DNA from: Alphaproteobacteria bacterium
GTDB lineage: Bacteria > Pseudomonadota > Alphaproteobacteria > UBA2966
NCBI GenBank assembly: GCA_021296255.1
Contig: JAGWAU010000012.1
Location: forward strand, 1-64,000
DNA: 64,000 nucleotides
Reading direction: 5' to 3'
Below, in pieces: positions 17,972 through 27,224 of this stretch. The position numbers and the translations under genes were made by a program. The stretch's first letter is position 1. Each line of letters begins with the position of its first letter. The notes beneath the pieces were generated by a model. That model saw only the letters and a list, made by a program, of their open reading frames with translations. It searched no databases and was not told the origin of the DNA.

Positions 17972-19405
17972 CTAGAAGAATCTCAGGTATTCCTGGACCT
18001 CCCATTCGGTGATGTATTCGTGGAAGCGATCCCACTCGTCGTGCTTGTAGCGACTGTAGCAGTCGTGCATGGTCGCACCCAGAATCCGCTTCGCCAGCGG
18101 ATCCTTGTCGAACGCCTCGATCGCGTGCTTCAGCGTCTTGGGCAGCGGCCGGATGCCGTACTTCTTCCACTTCTTCTCCGGCACGTCGTACAGCGTCTCG
18201 TTGGTCGGCGGCCCGAGCGGCTCCAGCTTCTGCTCCATGCCCTCCAGGGCGCATGCGGCCGTCATGGTCAAGCCGAAGTAGAAGTTCATGGTCATGTCGC
18301 AGGCCCGGTTCTCGATCGCCTTGCGATTCTGCGGCATGCGCAACATGGCCGAACGGTTGTTCATGCCGTAGGACACATGCGTCGGCGCCCAGGTCAGCAC
18401 ACCGCCCTCGAAGCCCCGGGCCGTTCCGATAAACCCCGTGTAGGAGTTGACCGTCGGGCAAGTCATCGCCGTCAGCGCCTCGCCGTGCTTCATGATGCCG
18501 GCGACGGCATTCCAGACGACGTCCTTCCAGGGTCCGCCTCGCTCGCCGAACAGGTTGACACCCGGCTTCTCGACGTCCTGGGCGCTGAAATTGATGTGCG
18601 CCCCGTTACGCCAGTCGCCCTGAGTCGGCTTGGGCATGAACGTGACGAACATGCCATGTTTCTTGGCAATTTCCTTCAGGATCATACGCAGCAGCGTCAG
18701 GCGGTCGGCGGACGCGACGAGATCGGTGTAACCGAAGTCCAGCTCGAACTGGGAGTAGGCACCTTCGGCGACCGTATCGTGCAGGTCCCAGTCCAACTCG
18801 AGGAGGATGTCGATGATTTCGCGGACGTAGGGCAGCGAATCGATCGACGCTTCGGTGTCATAGCCCCAGGCCTGACGCGCGGGGCGGACGCCACCCGTCG
18901 AGGGATGAGGATCAGTGTCGAACGCCTTCACCGGCTGTCCGAACTCGTCATATTTCATGACGATGAATTCCGGCTCGAGTCCTGCCATGAACCGGTAACC
19001 GGCATCGGCCGCCATCTGAACCTGGCGCTTCAGGGCAAGACGCGGGCAGACGTCGTACGGTTCACCCTCCAGGTAGAGATCGGCGAACATCCAGGCGCAG
19101 GACCCGTCCCACGGGCAGATGACCAGGCTGTCGAGGTCGGGAATGGGAATCTGGTCGGGATCCGCCGGGCCCCTCTCCGGCACCATGGAAACCGAATGGA
19201 CGGCAAACTGCGGACCCCGCCCTTCGCACCATTCTTCCAGCTCGCTCAGGGGCGTCGGCTTGGTCTTGGGCTGCCCGAGCAGATCGATCCAATTGATCAG
19301 CAAGTACTTGACGCCCTTTGACTCGAGCTCCCTGCGCACTTCCTTGACCCGCTTGGGGTCGGGAATCGCCTCTTCCATCGAGGCCGGATAAATCCTGTCC
19401 GCCAT
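17972..19405 (-). CDS. Glutamine-synthetase-like ligase (GlnT/GMAS type)
   Basis: A 477-residue enzyme of the glutamine synthetase superfamily. Catalytic-domain signatures are FMAGLEPEFIVMKYDEFGQ (metal-binding glutamate region), QFELDFGYTD, VTFMPKPTQGDWRNGAHIN (ATP site) and NNRSAMLRMPQ. The divergence from GlnA suggests GlnT, gamma-glutamylmethylamide synthetase or gamma-glutamylpolyamine ligase, which join glutamate to an amine using ATP. The start follows GGAGAG. It lies between a Rieske oxygenase (89 bases upstream) and the MetX-like gene, and a Rieske demethylase product such as methylamine or an amine could feed it. That link is inference. Confidence 0.87.
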   Translation of the reverse strand: MADRIYPASMEEAIPDPKRVKEVRRELESKGVKYLLINWIDLLGQPKTKPTPLSELEEWCEGRGPQFAVHSVSMVPERGPADPDQIPIPDLDSLVICPWDGSCAWMFADLYLEGEPYDVCPRLALKRQVQMAADAGYRFMAGLEPEFIVMKYDEFGQPVKAFDTDPHPSTGGVRPARQAWGYDTEASIDSLPYVREIIDILLELDWDLHDTVAEGAYSQFELDFGYTDLVASADRLTLLRMILKEIAKKHGMFVTFMPKPTQGDWRNGAHINFSAQDVEKPGVNLFGERGGPWKDVVWNAVAGIMKHGEALTAMTCPTVNSYTGFIGTARGFEGGVLTWAPTHVSYGMNNRSAMLRMPQNRKAIENRACDMTMNFYFGLTMTAACALEGMEQKLEPLGPPTNETLYDVPEKKWKKYGIRPLPKTLKHAIEAFDKDPLAKRILGATMHDCYSRYKHDEWDRFHEYITEWEVQEYLRFF

Positions 19406-19494
19406 GATCTCTCCGTTGTTTGATGCCGACGGCTTTCCTCACGTGACCTCTTTATTCCAGCTTGGCCGCGTCCGGGTCAAATCTTGAGAATGGC

Positions 19495-20523
19495 TCAGTG
19501 CCGGGCCAGTTCCGCCTCAGCCAGTTCCTTGATGCGGGCACGATACGCGATCGACCCTTGATCGATCGCGAGTTGAAGCGTCGGTTCCGCGCCCGGCTTC
19601 TCCTCTTCCAGCTGGATCGCTTCCAGAACGATCTTGTCTTCGGCGAAAGCGGTCCGGAACATCTCGTCGACCACGCGGGCCACTGCCTCATCGCCCACAT
19701 GCGTGTTGCGTATGTGCATCCATCGATCGATAGTTTCACGCTCCGACACGGGTGTGAGGAGATGCACGGCAAACAGGCGGATGCCCTCGTCCCGGCGGTC
19801 TTCGGTTGACCCGGGCTTCGCATCAGCGCTGCCGAAGTCAATCACCGCGGTGCTGGGCAGGTAGAGATAGAGATATTGCCACCGGTCGACGTTGCCTTTG
19901 AAGTCTGCGTAGTTCTGGAAAAACGGATTGGGTGGCGCGTTGCGGATCCATCGCCAGGTGTAGATGGGATCCGCCGATGCGTCGCACCGAACCGGAACCT
20001 CCGAGTGGGCGTCGCTGCCCAGCGTCGTCGGATGAACGAAGGTCACGTGGGCTGGATCAATGAGATTCTCGGCCACGTTCAAGTAGTTGGACTCGATGTA
20101 GAGTGCATCGCCCTGATGAGCATCCCACTCGGGGTCGCCGAGTTGATCCAGATCGAAAACGTCATCGGGATCGACTTTCTCGGGGTCGCCCATCCACACC
20201 CAGACGATGTCATGACGTTCATGGACGGGAAAAGCCCGAACGCAGGCCGAGGGCGGCACCCGCGGTTGACCCGGGACGCGCGTGCACTTGCCATCGGCCC
20301 CAAATACCGAGCCGTGGTAACCACACTCGATCTGATCTCCGATGAGGCGGCCCTTCGACAGCGGGAGGTGCTTGTGGGGACAACGATCATGCAGCACCGC
20401 CACCTCCCCATTTGACGCGCGGAACATGACGAGATCCTCGCCGAGAATCTTCGCGTGGCGCAGTTCGTGATCGAATTCCTTGGCCCATCCGGCCACGTAC
20501 CAGGCGTTTCTAACGAAATGCAT
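19495..20523 (-). CDS. Rieske oxygenase, vanillate O-demethylase-like
   Basis: A 342-residue single-component-type oxygenase. The typical VanA opening MHFVRNAWYVAGWAKEF fixes the start at 20523, ten bases after GGAGG; a longer frame adds 15 unrelated residues. The Rieske centre is C48-x-H50 (CPHKHLP) and C67-x2-H70 (CGYHG). The iron site is NVAENLIDPAHVTFVH. These enzymes demethylate or hydroxylate aromatic acids with a separate reductase, which is missing here. A GST precedes it and a GS-like ligase follows it on the same strand. Confidence 0.9.
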   Translation of the reverse strand: MHFVRNAWYVAGWAKEFDHELRHAKILGEDLVMFRASNGEVAVLHDRCPHKHLPLSKGRLIGDQIECGYHGSVFGADGKCTRVPGQPRVPPSACVRAFPVHERHDIVWVWMGDPEKVDPDDVFDLDQLGDPEWDAHQGDALYIESNYLNVAENLIDPAHVTFVHPTTLGSDAHSEVPVRCDASADPIYTWRWIRNAPPNPFFQNYADFKGNVDRWQYLYLYLPSTAVIDFGSADAKPGSTEDRRDEGIRLFAVHLLTPVSERETIDRWMHIRNTHVGDEAVARVVDEMFRTAFAEDKIVLEAIQLEEEKPGAEPTLQLAIDQGSIAYRARIKELAEAELARH

Positions 20524-20624
20524 GCCGGCCATGCCTCCGAGGCTCGCGAGTGCCCTGCACGGTAGCATAGCGACTCAGGCCGCGCCGGGAGCGATGCAAG
20601 CGGCATTCGCCATGGTGGCCGAGA

Positions 20625-21236
20625 CTAGAAGTCCGGAGCGGTGTCGGCGAAAGCGGGGAGTTGGGCACAAGCGGCGGAGAGCGCATCAAGGTTGGGATAG
20701 CGCCCCGCGGGCATGAGGCCGGGGCACGTCAAGGCGACATGGCCGCACAGGACCCCCAGCGTGACGTCGGCCTGGGTGATGTCGGTCCCGGCGAGCCATG
20801 GATTGGGCTCGAACTTGTCGAGTTCGGCGAGGCCGGCCGCCACCTGACCTTCACAGCGGTCGATCCAGGCCTGTTCGACGTAACCGTCCGGGCGGCGGTA
20901 GCGCTCGTGGTTGGCGAGAACCACCTTCTCCTGAGTCCCCATCGTCCAATGGACGATCTTCCGGACGGCAAGTCGTTCGGGGCCCGACGGCGGCGTCAGC
21001 GCACGCTCCGGTCCCACGAGCTCATCCAGATACTCCAGTATGAATCCACTTTCCCACAGCATCTCTCCGTCATCGAGGATCAGGATCGGCACGCGCCCCA
21101 GAGGGTTCATAGGCAGGAGCTCCTCGTTGCTCGGCCACGGCTTGACAGGTCGATGCTCGTACCCGAGACCCAGGATGCGCATGGTGATGGCGACACGGCG
21201 GGTGAAAGGAGAGCGGTAGCGGCCGACCAATATCAT
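20625..21236 (-). CDS. Glutathione S-transferase family protein
   Basis: A 203-residue soluble protein. The thioredoxin-fold N-terminus reads LVGRYRSPFTRRVAITMRIL, with the serine before P-F-x-R as the likely glutathione-activating residue. The cis-proline loop is NPLGRVPILILDDG and the glutathione-binding segment LWESGFILEYLDE. The C-terminal helical domain carries the substrate pocket. It lies 101 bases upstream of the VanA-like Rieske gene in the same direction. GSTs in such clusters often remove glutathione adducts or isomerise ring-cleavage products; no substrate can be named. Confidence 0.9.
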   Translation of the reverse strand: MILVGRYRSPFTRRVAITMRILGLGYEHRPVKPWPSNEELLPMNPLGRVPILILDDGEMLWESGFILEYLDELVGPERALTPPSGPERLAVRKIVHWTMGTQEKVVLANHERYRRPDGYVEQAWIDRCEGQVAAGLAELDKFEPNPWLAGTDITQADVTLGVLCGHVALTCPGLMPAGRYPNLDALSAACAQLPAFADTAPDF

Positions 21237-21279
21237 CTATCCAGGTCCACGGTTCAGAACGCGGTGCTGGAAAGTACGC

Positions 21280-22407
21280 CTATTTTGCGCCCTGAATACC
21301 CCGCAACAGATCTTGCATGGTGACGACGCCGACCCTGCCGCCGTCACCATCCACCAATACGACCGGTTTTCTTCCGTCACCCGCAATATCGATGAGAGTG
21401 TTGAGATCATCATCCGCGCGCGCCGTGGGACATTGGTCGAGAGGCACGTCCGCCGCTCCCGCGACATACGCTTCCACCGGCCGCATTACCGCGTGTGCGT
21501 GTACGAGCTTGAGTTTGGAGATGCCTTTGACGAATTCCGCGACGTAGTCGTCGACGGGCTCCATGACGATGTCCTCCGGTGTGCCAACCTGCACGAAACG
21601 GCCGTCTTTCATGATGGCAATACGGTCTCCCAGCCGCATGGCTTCATCCAAATCGTGGGTGATGAACACCGTGGTCTTCTTCAGGACACCGGCAAGCTGA
21701 ATGAACTCGTCCTGAAGTTGGCGGCGAATGAGGGGATCGAGGGCGCTGAACGGCTCATCCATCAAAAGGATATCGGGGTCCGCTGCAAGAGCCCGCGCAA
21801 GGCCCACGCGCTGCTGCATGCCTCCCGAAAGCTCGACGGGGTAGCGCTCTCCCCAGCCAGCGAGCTGCACGAGCCCGAGTTTTTCATCCGCGACGGCGAA
21901 TCGTTCCTTTTTGGAGATGCCCCGAATCTCGAGACCGTAGGCGACGTTGTTGCGCACGCTGCGGTGTGGGAACAGCGCCATGTTCTGGAACACCATGCCA
22001 ATCTTTTCCGCGCGGAGAGCGCGGAGCTCGTCAGCGTTCTTCTTTGCGATATCCTCGCCGTCCACCAGGATCCGACCCGCCGTCGGCTGGATGAGCCGGT
22101 TGATGTGGCGCACCAACGTAGATTTCCCGCTGCCCGACAGGCCCATGATGCAGAAGATCTCGCCGGCTTTGACAGAAAACGAGACGTCGGCGACACCGAC
22201 CACACAATCGAAGCGCTCGAAGACGGTCTCCTTGTCGAGCCCCTCTTGCGTGATGGCGTCGAGCGCCGATCGTGGATCCGCGCCGTAGATCTTCCATATG
22301 TTGGTGCCGACGATCTTGCCGTCAGCCTCGGCATGGCGAGACGTGCCGCTTGGCGCTTCGAACGACCCTCCTGCCAAGGTCTCGATCGCCTTCGACGTTT
22401 CCATCAT
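21280..22407 (-). CDS. proV: Glycine betaine/proline ABC transporter ATPase (ProV)
   Basis: ATP-binding subunit of a ProU-type osmolyte importer. The 375-residue protein has Walker A GLSGSGKS, Q-loop MVFQNMALFPH, the ABC signature VELSGGMQQRVGLARAL and Walker B ILLMDEPFSALDP. The long N-terminal region with KIYGADPRSALD and the C-terminal CBS region (about residues 290-375, ending VGVVTMQDLLRGI), which senses ionic strength in family members, identify ProV. ATG at 22407 is preferred to TTG at 22419. Unusually it is divergent from its permease and binding protein at 24998-27088. Confidence 0.92.
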   Translation of the reverse strand: MMETSKAIETLAGGSFEAPSGTSRHAEADGKIVGTNIWKIYGADPRSALDAITQEGLDKETVFERFDCVVGVADVSFSVKAGEIFCIMGLSGSGKSTLVRHINRLIQPTAGRILVDGEDIAKKNADELRALRAEKIGMVFQNMALFPHRSVRNNVAYGLEIRGISKKERFAVADEKLGLVQLAGWGERYPVELSGGMQQRVGLARALAADPDILLMDEPFSALDPLIRRQLQDEFIQLAGVLKKTTVFITHDLDEAMRLGDRIAIMKDGRFVQVGTPEDIVMEPVDDYVAEFVKGISKLKLVHAHAVMRPVEAYVAGAADVPLDQCPTARADDDLNTLIDIAGDGRKPVVLVDGDGGRVGVVTMQDLLRGIQGAK

Positions 22408-22759
22408 GCGTTTGCCCAAAGGGTGCAGGTGCCAAGTCTCATGGCGAGGGTCCCGGCCCCTCTTTCACCGCATCGATGGTGTGGCGATACGAAGCTTGGC
22501 AGATACGACAAAGACACGCCCTTGCATCCCGTGAACGAGCGACAGCACTTAGGTTCCCGCCGATCCGAAAGTCTACCTCGCGGCCATCCTTCCCGCCATC
22601 TCGGTGCGATGACGTTGCACGCCGCTCGCGACGCTTTTGAGAAGGCCAAACCGCGGGTTCTGGTGCCCATGCCCGTCGTTTGAGTCGGACCGAAATCGGT
22701 GGTTTAATGGACCTGCTCCGATCCGGTTGGCTTGAACACATCCAACTCCAGGGAACGGT
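22408..22759. promoter_or_regulatory. Divergent intergenic region between proV and the PhyH gene
   Basis: This 352-base stretch separates the start of proV (leftward) from the start of the PhyH oxygenase (rightward), so it should hold promoters for both. Short open frames cross it, but none resembles a protein. I could not identify a specific operator. Confidence 0.4.
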
Positions 22760-23560
22760 TTGGTGGCCACGGTCGAACAATTCAAGGTTCGCGACGAGCA
22801 AGCATCGGCGTTCGAGCAGGACGGCGCGATATTGCTGGCCGGTGCAATCAATGAGGAATGGCAGAATCTGCTGCGAGCAGCGATAGCGCGCGCGCTCCAG
22901 ACTCCCACAGACTTCTTTATGCGGCGTCTCGTGTGGAGAACGGACCTGGATTTCGAGCGATTTTGCAGACAGTCCCCGGCCCCGGGTATCGCCGCCGCAC
23001 TGATGCGCACCGACAAGGTCAACTTGTTGTACGACCAGATCTTCGTCAAGGACCCGGGTAGCGCGACGGTCACAGGCTGGCACAATGATCAACCGTACTG
23101 GCCTGTCAGGGGCTGGCCGGTGATAACCTTGTGGATCGCGCTCGACCCCGTAACGAATGACAACGGCGCCCTGGAGTTCATCCGGGGTTCCCACAAATGG
23201 AACCGTTGGTTCCAGACGTTCATGCCTGACGAACATGGCGCCATTTTGCAGCCGTATCCCAACCAGAACCCGGCGTTCGAGCCATTGATCGATTTCGAAG
23301 CCGAGCGTGACCGCTACGACATCGTGTCATGGGACATGCAACCGGGAGACGCCGTGGCCTTCCATGCCATGTCAGTGCACGGCGCGCGGGGTAACGTCGC
23401 CAGCGTGCCACGGCGCGGCTATGCCGTCCGCTTTGTCGGCAGGGAGGCCTACTATGAATTTTCGGCGACCGACGAGGGGGGATTTCTCGAGAACCCCGAG
23501 CTGAATTCAGGCGATCCCTTGGACAGCGAGCTTTTTCCAGTCGTGTACGGAGTCCCATAG
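22760..23560 (+). CDS. Phytanoyl-CoA dioxygenase-family (PhyH) oxygenase
   Basis: Iron(II)/2-oxoglutarate-dependent dioxygenase of 266 residues. The facial triad is H108-x-D110 (GWHNDQPYWP) and H207 (MSVHGARGN), with the 2-oxoglutarate-binding arginine in RRGYAVRF. The substrate loop WIALDPVTNDNGALEFIRGSH is typical. Start is TTG 22760 or GTG 22763. The ectoine hydroxylase signature is absent, so it is not EctD. Its position between ProV and ProWX, next to a Rieske oxygenase, suggests a quaternary amine or betaine derivative as substrate; this is inference. Confidence 0.88.
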   Translation: MVATVEQFKVRDEQASAFEQDGAILLAGAINEEWQNLLRAAIARALQTPTDFFMRRLVWRTDLDFERFCRQSPAPGIAAALMRTDKVNLLYDQIFVKDPGSATVTGWHNDQPYWPVRGWPVITLWIALDPVTNDNGALEFIRGSHKWNRWFQTFMPDEHGAILQPYPNQNPAFEPLIDFEAERDRYDIVSWDMQPGDAVAFHAMSVHGARGNVASVPRRGYAVRFVGREAYYEFSATDEGGFLENPELNSGDPLDSELFPVVYGVP

Positions 23561-23658
23561 CGCCAATTCGCGTCATCTGCACTTGGCATGTATTTCCGAA
23601 GGGTGAGGCCATCGACAGCGATGGCCGGGCAAACAGCGAAATCCCTTAGAGGCGCAAG

Positions 23659-24828
23659 ATGGAACCAAGTGGTATCGACGTCTTCGACCCCGCACATTAC
23701 GAGAAAGTGCGCCGGCCCATCCTCGAGGCGGAAACCCTGCCGTTCTGGTGCTACACCTCGGAGCCGTTCTACCGGCGCGAAATCGATCGCGTCTTCCTGA
23801 GGTCCTGGAACACGGTTGGGCGCGCGGAGACCATTCCAAACCCCGGAGACTATCGGGCGGTGGAATTGGTCGGAATCCCACTTCTTCTGGCGCGCGGCAA
23901 AGATGGCATGATCCGGGCCTTCGCCAACACGTGCCGCCATCGCGGCTCGCAAGTGGTCAGCGGCACCGGGAACCGAGAAACATTCATGTGTCCCTATCAT
24001 GGTTGGACCTACGACCTCGCGGGGAACCTCGTCGGTGCGAGAGGCATGGCGAACACGGAGGGCTTTGATCGGGACGACTACGGCCTCGTCCCGGTTCGCC
24101 TTGAAACCTGGAACGGATTCATGTTCGTCACCTTCGCCACGGACACCATGGGACTCCTCGACTGGGTAGGTGATCTCGACGGTCATCTCACGTCGTACGA
24201 CATGGAAGAGATGCGCTGCGTCAAGTACCTGGAATTCGAAATTGCCGCCAATTGGAAAGTGTGGCTGGAAGGCGCCTCCGAGGATTTTCACGTTCCTACC
24301 GTCCATCGTACGACCCTCGACAAGCTCAAGGTGAAGCATTGGACGGAGGAGACCCAGGGCCAATATTGCCGTCTGGTCGAGGAGCACGAAGGGACGCGCG
24401 CGGTACTTCCGGGGGACGAAGCGTTTCCGTTCATCCCGACGCTGACCGGGGCAGCAGCCAGGGGAACGCAGTACACGGTGCTCTACACAAACTTGAGCAT
24501 CGCAACGACCAGGGACTGTGCGTTTTTCATGGAGATCTATCCGCTGGGAGTCGACCGAACGAGGTTGCGCGGCGGTTTCCTGTTCACAAAGGAGACATTG
24601 GCGAGGGCCGATTTCGATGAGATCTGCACCAACAGCTATTACAACCGACTGGACACAGGCGTTCGCGAGGACATCCATGTCGCCGAGTCCCAGCAGATCG
24701 GCTTGAGCTCACGGCTCTACCGTCCGGGTCGGATTTCGGATCAAGAACCCAACGTGCACTACATCTGGAACTGGATCCTCGATCACGTGCTCGGCACCGA
24801 ATCCCCGATCAGAGAGGTTGTCGGTTAG
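23659..24828 (+). CDS. Rieske oxygenase, betaine/carnitine monooxygenase-like
   Basis: A 389-residue oxygenase with Rieske ligands C92-x-H94 (CRHRG) and C111-x2-H114 (CPYHGW). The catalytic iron site is NWKVWLEGASEDFHVPTVH. Three residues before the first histidine is glutamate, where ring-hydroxylating dioxygenases usually have aspartate; carnitine monooxygenase CntA also uses glutamate there. Together with the flanking ProU genes this points to oxidation of glycine betaine, carnitine or a related quaternary amine. The cognate reductase is not in the window. The ATG start is 98 bases after the PhyH gene. Confidence 0.88.
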   Translation: MEPSGIDVFDPAHYEKVRRPILEAETLPFWCYTSEPFYRREIDRVFLRSWNTVGRAETIPNPGDYRAVELVGIPLLLARGKDGMIRAFANTCRHRGSQVVSGTGNRETFMCPYHGWTYDLAGNLVGARGMANTEGFDRDDYGLVPVRLETWNGFMFVTFATDTMGLLDWVGDLDGHLTSYDMEEMRCVKYLEFEIAANWKVWLEGASEDFHVPTVHRTTLDKLKVKHWTEETQGQYCRLVEEHEGTRAVLPGDEAFPFIPTLTGAAARGTQYTVLYTNLSIATTRDCAFFMEIYPLGVDRTRLRGGFLFTKETLARADFDEICTNSYYNRLDTGVREDIHVAESQQIGLSSRLYRPGRISDQEPNVHYIWNWILDHVLGTESPIREVVG

Positions 24829-24997
24829 CCGGAACCAAGCGACCTGCACAATGACAGCGACCAAAGCGGTGCCGCCGGACGATTGAGTGTCTTTCCAATC
24901 AGGATCGGGCGCTCAAACCGGAGCCGCCCGAAATCGAACATTGCGGTGCGATCGCGTGAAGCTTTGAAGCGAATGCACACAGGGGAGGGCCAAAACG

Positions 24998-25930
24998 ATG
25001 CTCGATCCGTTTGAGAAGTACAGCTTTCCGGTCGACATATGGGTACAGAACGGCATCGACTGGTTCACCCTGTACTTCCGCCCGTTCTTTCGCGCCATCC
25101 GCTGGCCTATTGCACATACCCTCGATGGGGTGGAGGCATTTCTCATCGTTTTCCCACCGCTCATTTTCCTGATCTTGCTGCTCTTGATTGCGTGGCAGAT
25201 CGCAGGCCTGAGGGTGGCGGTGTTCACCGTGCTGGGAATGACATTTCTCGGCTTCATCGGGGTCTGGAAGGCGACGATGACGACCATCGCCCTGATCGTC
25301 ACCTCGGTCCTGTTCTGTGTCGCTATCGGGATTCCGCTCGGCATCTGGGCCGCGCGCAGCAATCGGGTCGACGCCTTCACCCGGCCAATCCTGGACGCCA
25401 TGCAGACATGTCCGGGGTTCGTTTATCTCGTGCCGATCGTGATGCTGATCGGCATTGGCAACGTCGCCGGCGTGGCCGTGACAATCGTTTTTGCCCTACC
25501 TCCCGTCATCCGATTGACCAACCTGGGAATCCGCCAGGTGCCGGAAGAGGTCGTTGAAGCGGCCCGCGCGTTCGGCTCCTCGCCGCTTCAAATACTTCTC
25601 AAGGTCCAGCTTCCGCTCGCCATCCGCTCGATCATGTTGGGCGTCAATCAAACCCTGATGATGGCCCTTTCGATGGTAGTGATTGCATCGATGATTGCGG
25701 TCGACGGACTGGGCATGCTGGTGCTGCGCGGCATCGGGCGCCTGGACATGGGACTCGCGACGGTGGGCGGTGTCGGCATCATCGTGCTCGCGATGATTCT
25801 GGATCGTGTGACCCAGGCCGTTGGAAGGCCGGGCACGGAAACGGTTCGCTGGACCGAGCGGGGGCCCGTCGGACTCGCCTTGTCAGTGGGTCGCAATCTC
25901 TCCAATAATGGACGGACCGCGCTGCGATGA
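24998..25930 (+). CDS. proW: Glycine betaine/proline ABC transporter permease (ProW)
   Basis: Inner-membrane permease of 310 residues. After an N-terminal segment (DIWVQNGIDWFTLYFRPFF) characteristic of ProW come about six helices. The EAA loop is EEVVEAARAFGSSPLQILLKVQLP, and LPPVIRLTNLGIRQV is a family signature. The start follows GGGAGG. ProX lies 120 bases downstream on the same strand, and ProV is divergent 2.6 kb upstream. Confidence 0.93.
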   Translation: MLDPFEKYSFPVDIWVQNGIDWFTLYFRPFFRAIRWPIAHTLDGVEAFLIVFPPLIFLILLLLIAWQIAGLRVAVFTVLGMTFLGFIGVWKATMTTIALIVTSVLFCVAIGIPLGIWAARSNRVDAFTRPILDAMQTCPGFVYLVPIVMLIGIGNVAGVAVTIVFALPPVIRLTNLGIRQVPEEVVEAARAFGSSPLQILLKVQLPLAIRSIMLGVNQTLMMALSMVVIASMIAVDGLGMLVLRGIGRLDMGLATVGGVGIIVLAMILDRVTQAVGRPGTETVRWTERGPVGLALSVGRNLSNNGRTALR

Positions 25931-26050
25931 GTGGATACGGCGGAGCCCCATGTGATCGACAGAAGAATCGCAGGTGCAAACGCGGCTTGGCGGAAGCCCC
26001 CATCGAAGAACGGCGCGTATTCAACATTTGAGCAAGAAAGGGAGGCTTAA

Positions 26051-27088
26051 ATGCAAAGTCCAAGACGTGTCGCACTGGGAGCGATTCTGGGACTGGCGAT
26101 CGGGGGCTTGCTCACCGGCGTCGGAGCCCTGCATCAGCCCGGTTATGCCGCCGGCATGCCGGGTAAAGGGGTGACGGTCCGGCCTGTCCAGGGCACCGAT
26201 CTCGAAAGTCGTTTTCAGATGGAGGTTGTCAGCATCGGCCTCGAGCGGCTCGGCTACGAGGTCGAAGAGATGAAGCTCATGCTCGGGCCACCCGCGTACT
26301 TGGCTATCGCCCAAGGGGACCTCGACTTCTATGCCGAGAACTGGGAGCCCCAACACGATGCATTCATCCAAGCCGCCGGCGGGGATGAAAAGCTGACCAC
26401 GCTCGGTGTCCTGATCTCCGGTGCCGGTCAGGGGTATCTCATCGACAAGCGCACGGCCGAGGAGTTCGGCATCACGAACATCGAGCAGTTGAAAGATCCG
26501 GAGATCGCCAAGCTCTTCGACTCCGATGGCGACGGCAAGGCGAACCTCGCAGGTTGCCCGCCGGGATGGGGGTGCGAACTCATCATCGAGCACCAGATGG
26601 ATGCCTATGGCCTCAGGGACACGGTGACCCATGATTCGGGTGACTGGGTTCCCATTCACGCCGATGCCGTGGCCCGCTACAGGGCGGGGGAACGGATCCT
26701 GTACTACACGTACACGCCGCTGTGGCTCAATCGGTTGCTGGTGCCCGGCGAGGATGTCGAGTGGCTGGAGGTTCCCGAGGTGGCGATACCCGCCAAGTTG
26801 ATGAAGGAGGGCGTCAGCACGAGCCTGCCCGACGGTCGTAACGTCGGCTGGTATGTCATCAACATCAGAATCACCGCCAACAACGATTTCCTCTCCAAGA
26901 ATCCGGCAGCCGAGCGTTTCTTCGACCTCGTCAACATCCCGCTCGCTGACGTCGATGCGCAGAACTACCTGATCTACAAGGGCGAGAAGTCGTTCCCGGA
27001 CGTCCGCCGACACGCGGAAGAATGGGTCGCGAAGAACGAGAAGCAATTCAGCGCCTGGATCGAGGAGGCGGCAAAGGCCGCACAATAG
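26051..27088 (+). CDS. proX: Glycine betaine-binding periplasmic protein (ProX)
   Basis: Periplasmic binding component, 345 residues, with a signal peptide ending near GYAAG. It carries the ProX-type segment LAGCPPGWGCELIIEHQ, matching the cysteine pair that forms a disulfide in E. coli ProX, followed by VTHDSGDW. Tryptophans in YAENWEPQHDAF, YYTYTPLW and VEWLEVP are candidates for the aromatic box that holds the trimethylammonium group. The start follows AGGGAGG. A strong terminator follows at 27119-27157. Confidence 0.93.
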   Translation: MQSPRRVALGAILGLAIGGLLTGVGALHQPGYAAGMPGKGVTVRPVQGTDLESRFQMEVVSIGLERLGYEVEEMKLMLGPPAYLAIAQGDLDFYAENWEPQHDAFIQAAGGDEKLTTLGVLISGAGQGYLIDKRTAEEFGITNIEQLKDPEIAKLFDSDGDGKANLAGCPPGWGCELIIEHQMDAYGLRDTVTHDSGDWVPIHADAVARYRAGERILYYTYTPLWLNRLLVPGEDVEWLEVPEVAIPAKLMKEGVSTSLPDGRNVGWYVINIRITANNDFLSKNPAAERFFDLVNIPLADVDAQNYLIYKGEKSFPDVRRHAEEWVAKNEKQFSAWIEEAAKAAQ

Positions 27089-27118
27089 TCCGATTGCGGC
27101 TTCGATCCGGTCTACTCG

Positions 27119-27157
27119 GGGTGACGTAGCCGCAACCCGGCACGTCACCCGTGTTTT
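27119..27157 (+). terminator. Intrinsic terminator after proX
   Basis: GGGTGACGT (27119-27127) and ACGTCACCC (27142-27150) form a perfect nine-base-pair stem with a 14-base loop, followed by GTGTTTT. It begins 31 bases after the proX stop and separates that operon from the convergent EamA gene. Confidence 0.8.
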
Positions 27158-27224
27158 CCGGATAAAGACCGGTCCCCGCGACAGTCGAACCGCCCCTGCC
27201 GGGGTCCGGTCCGGCCGACGACGA

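Noticed and set aside
22760-23560. Ectoine hydroxylase (EctD) as identity of the PhyH gene
   Set aside because: The EctD signature around the H-x-D motif is missing and no ectABC genes are present.
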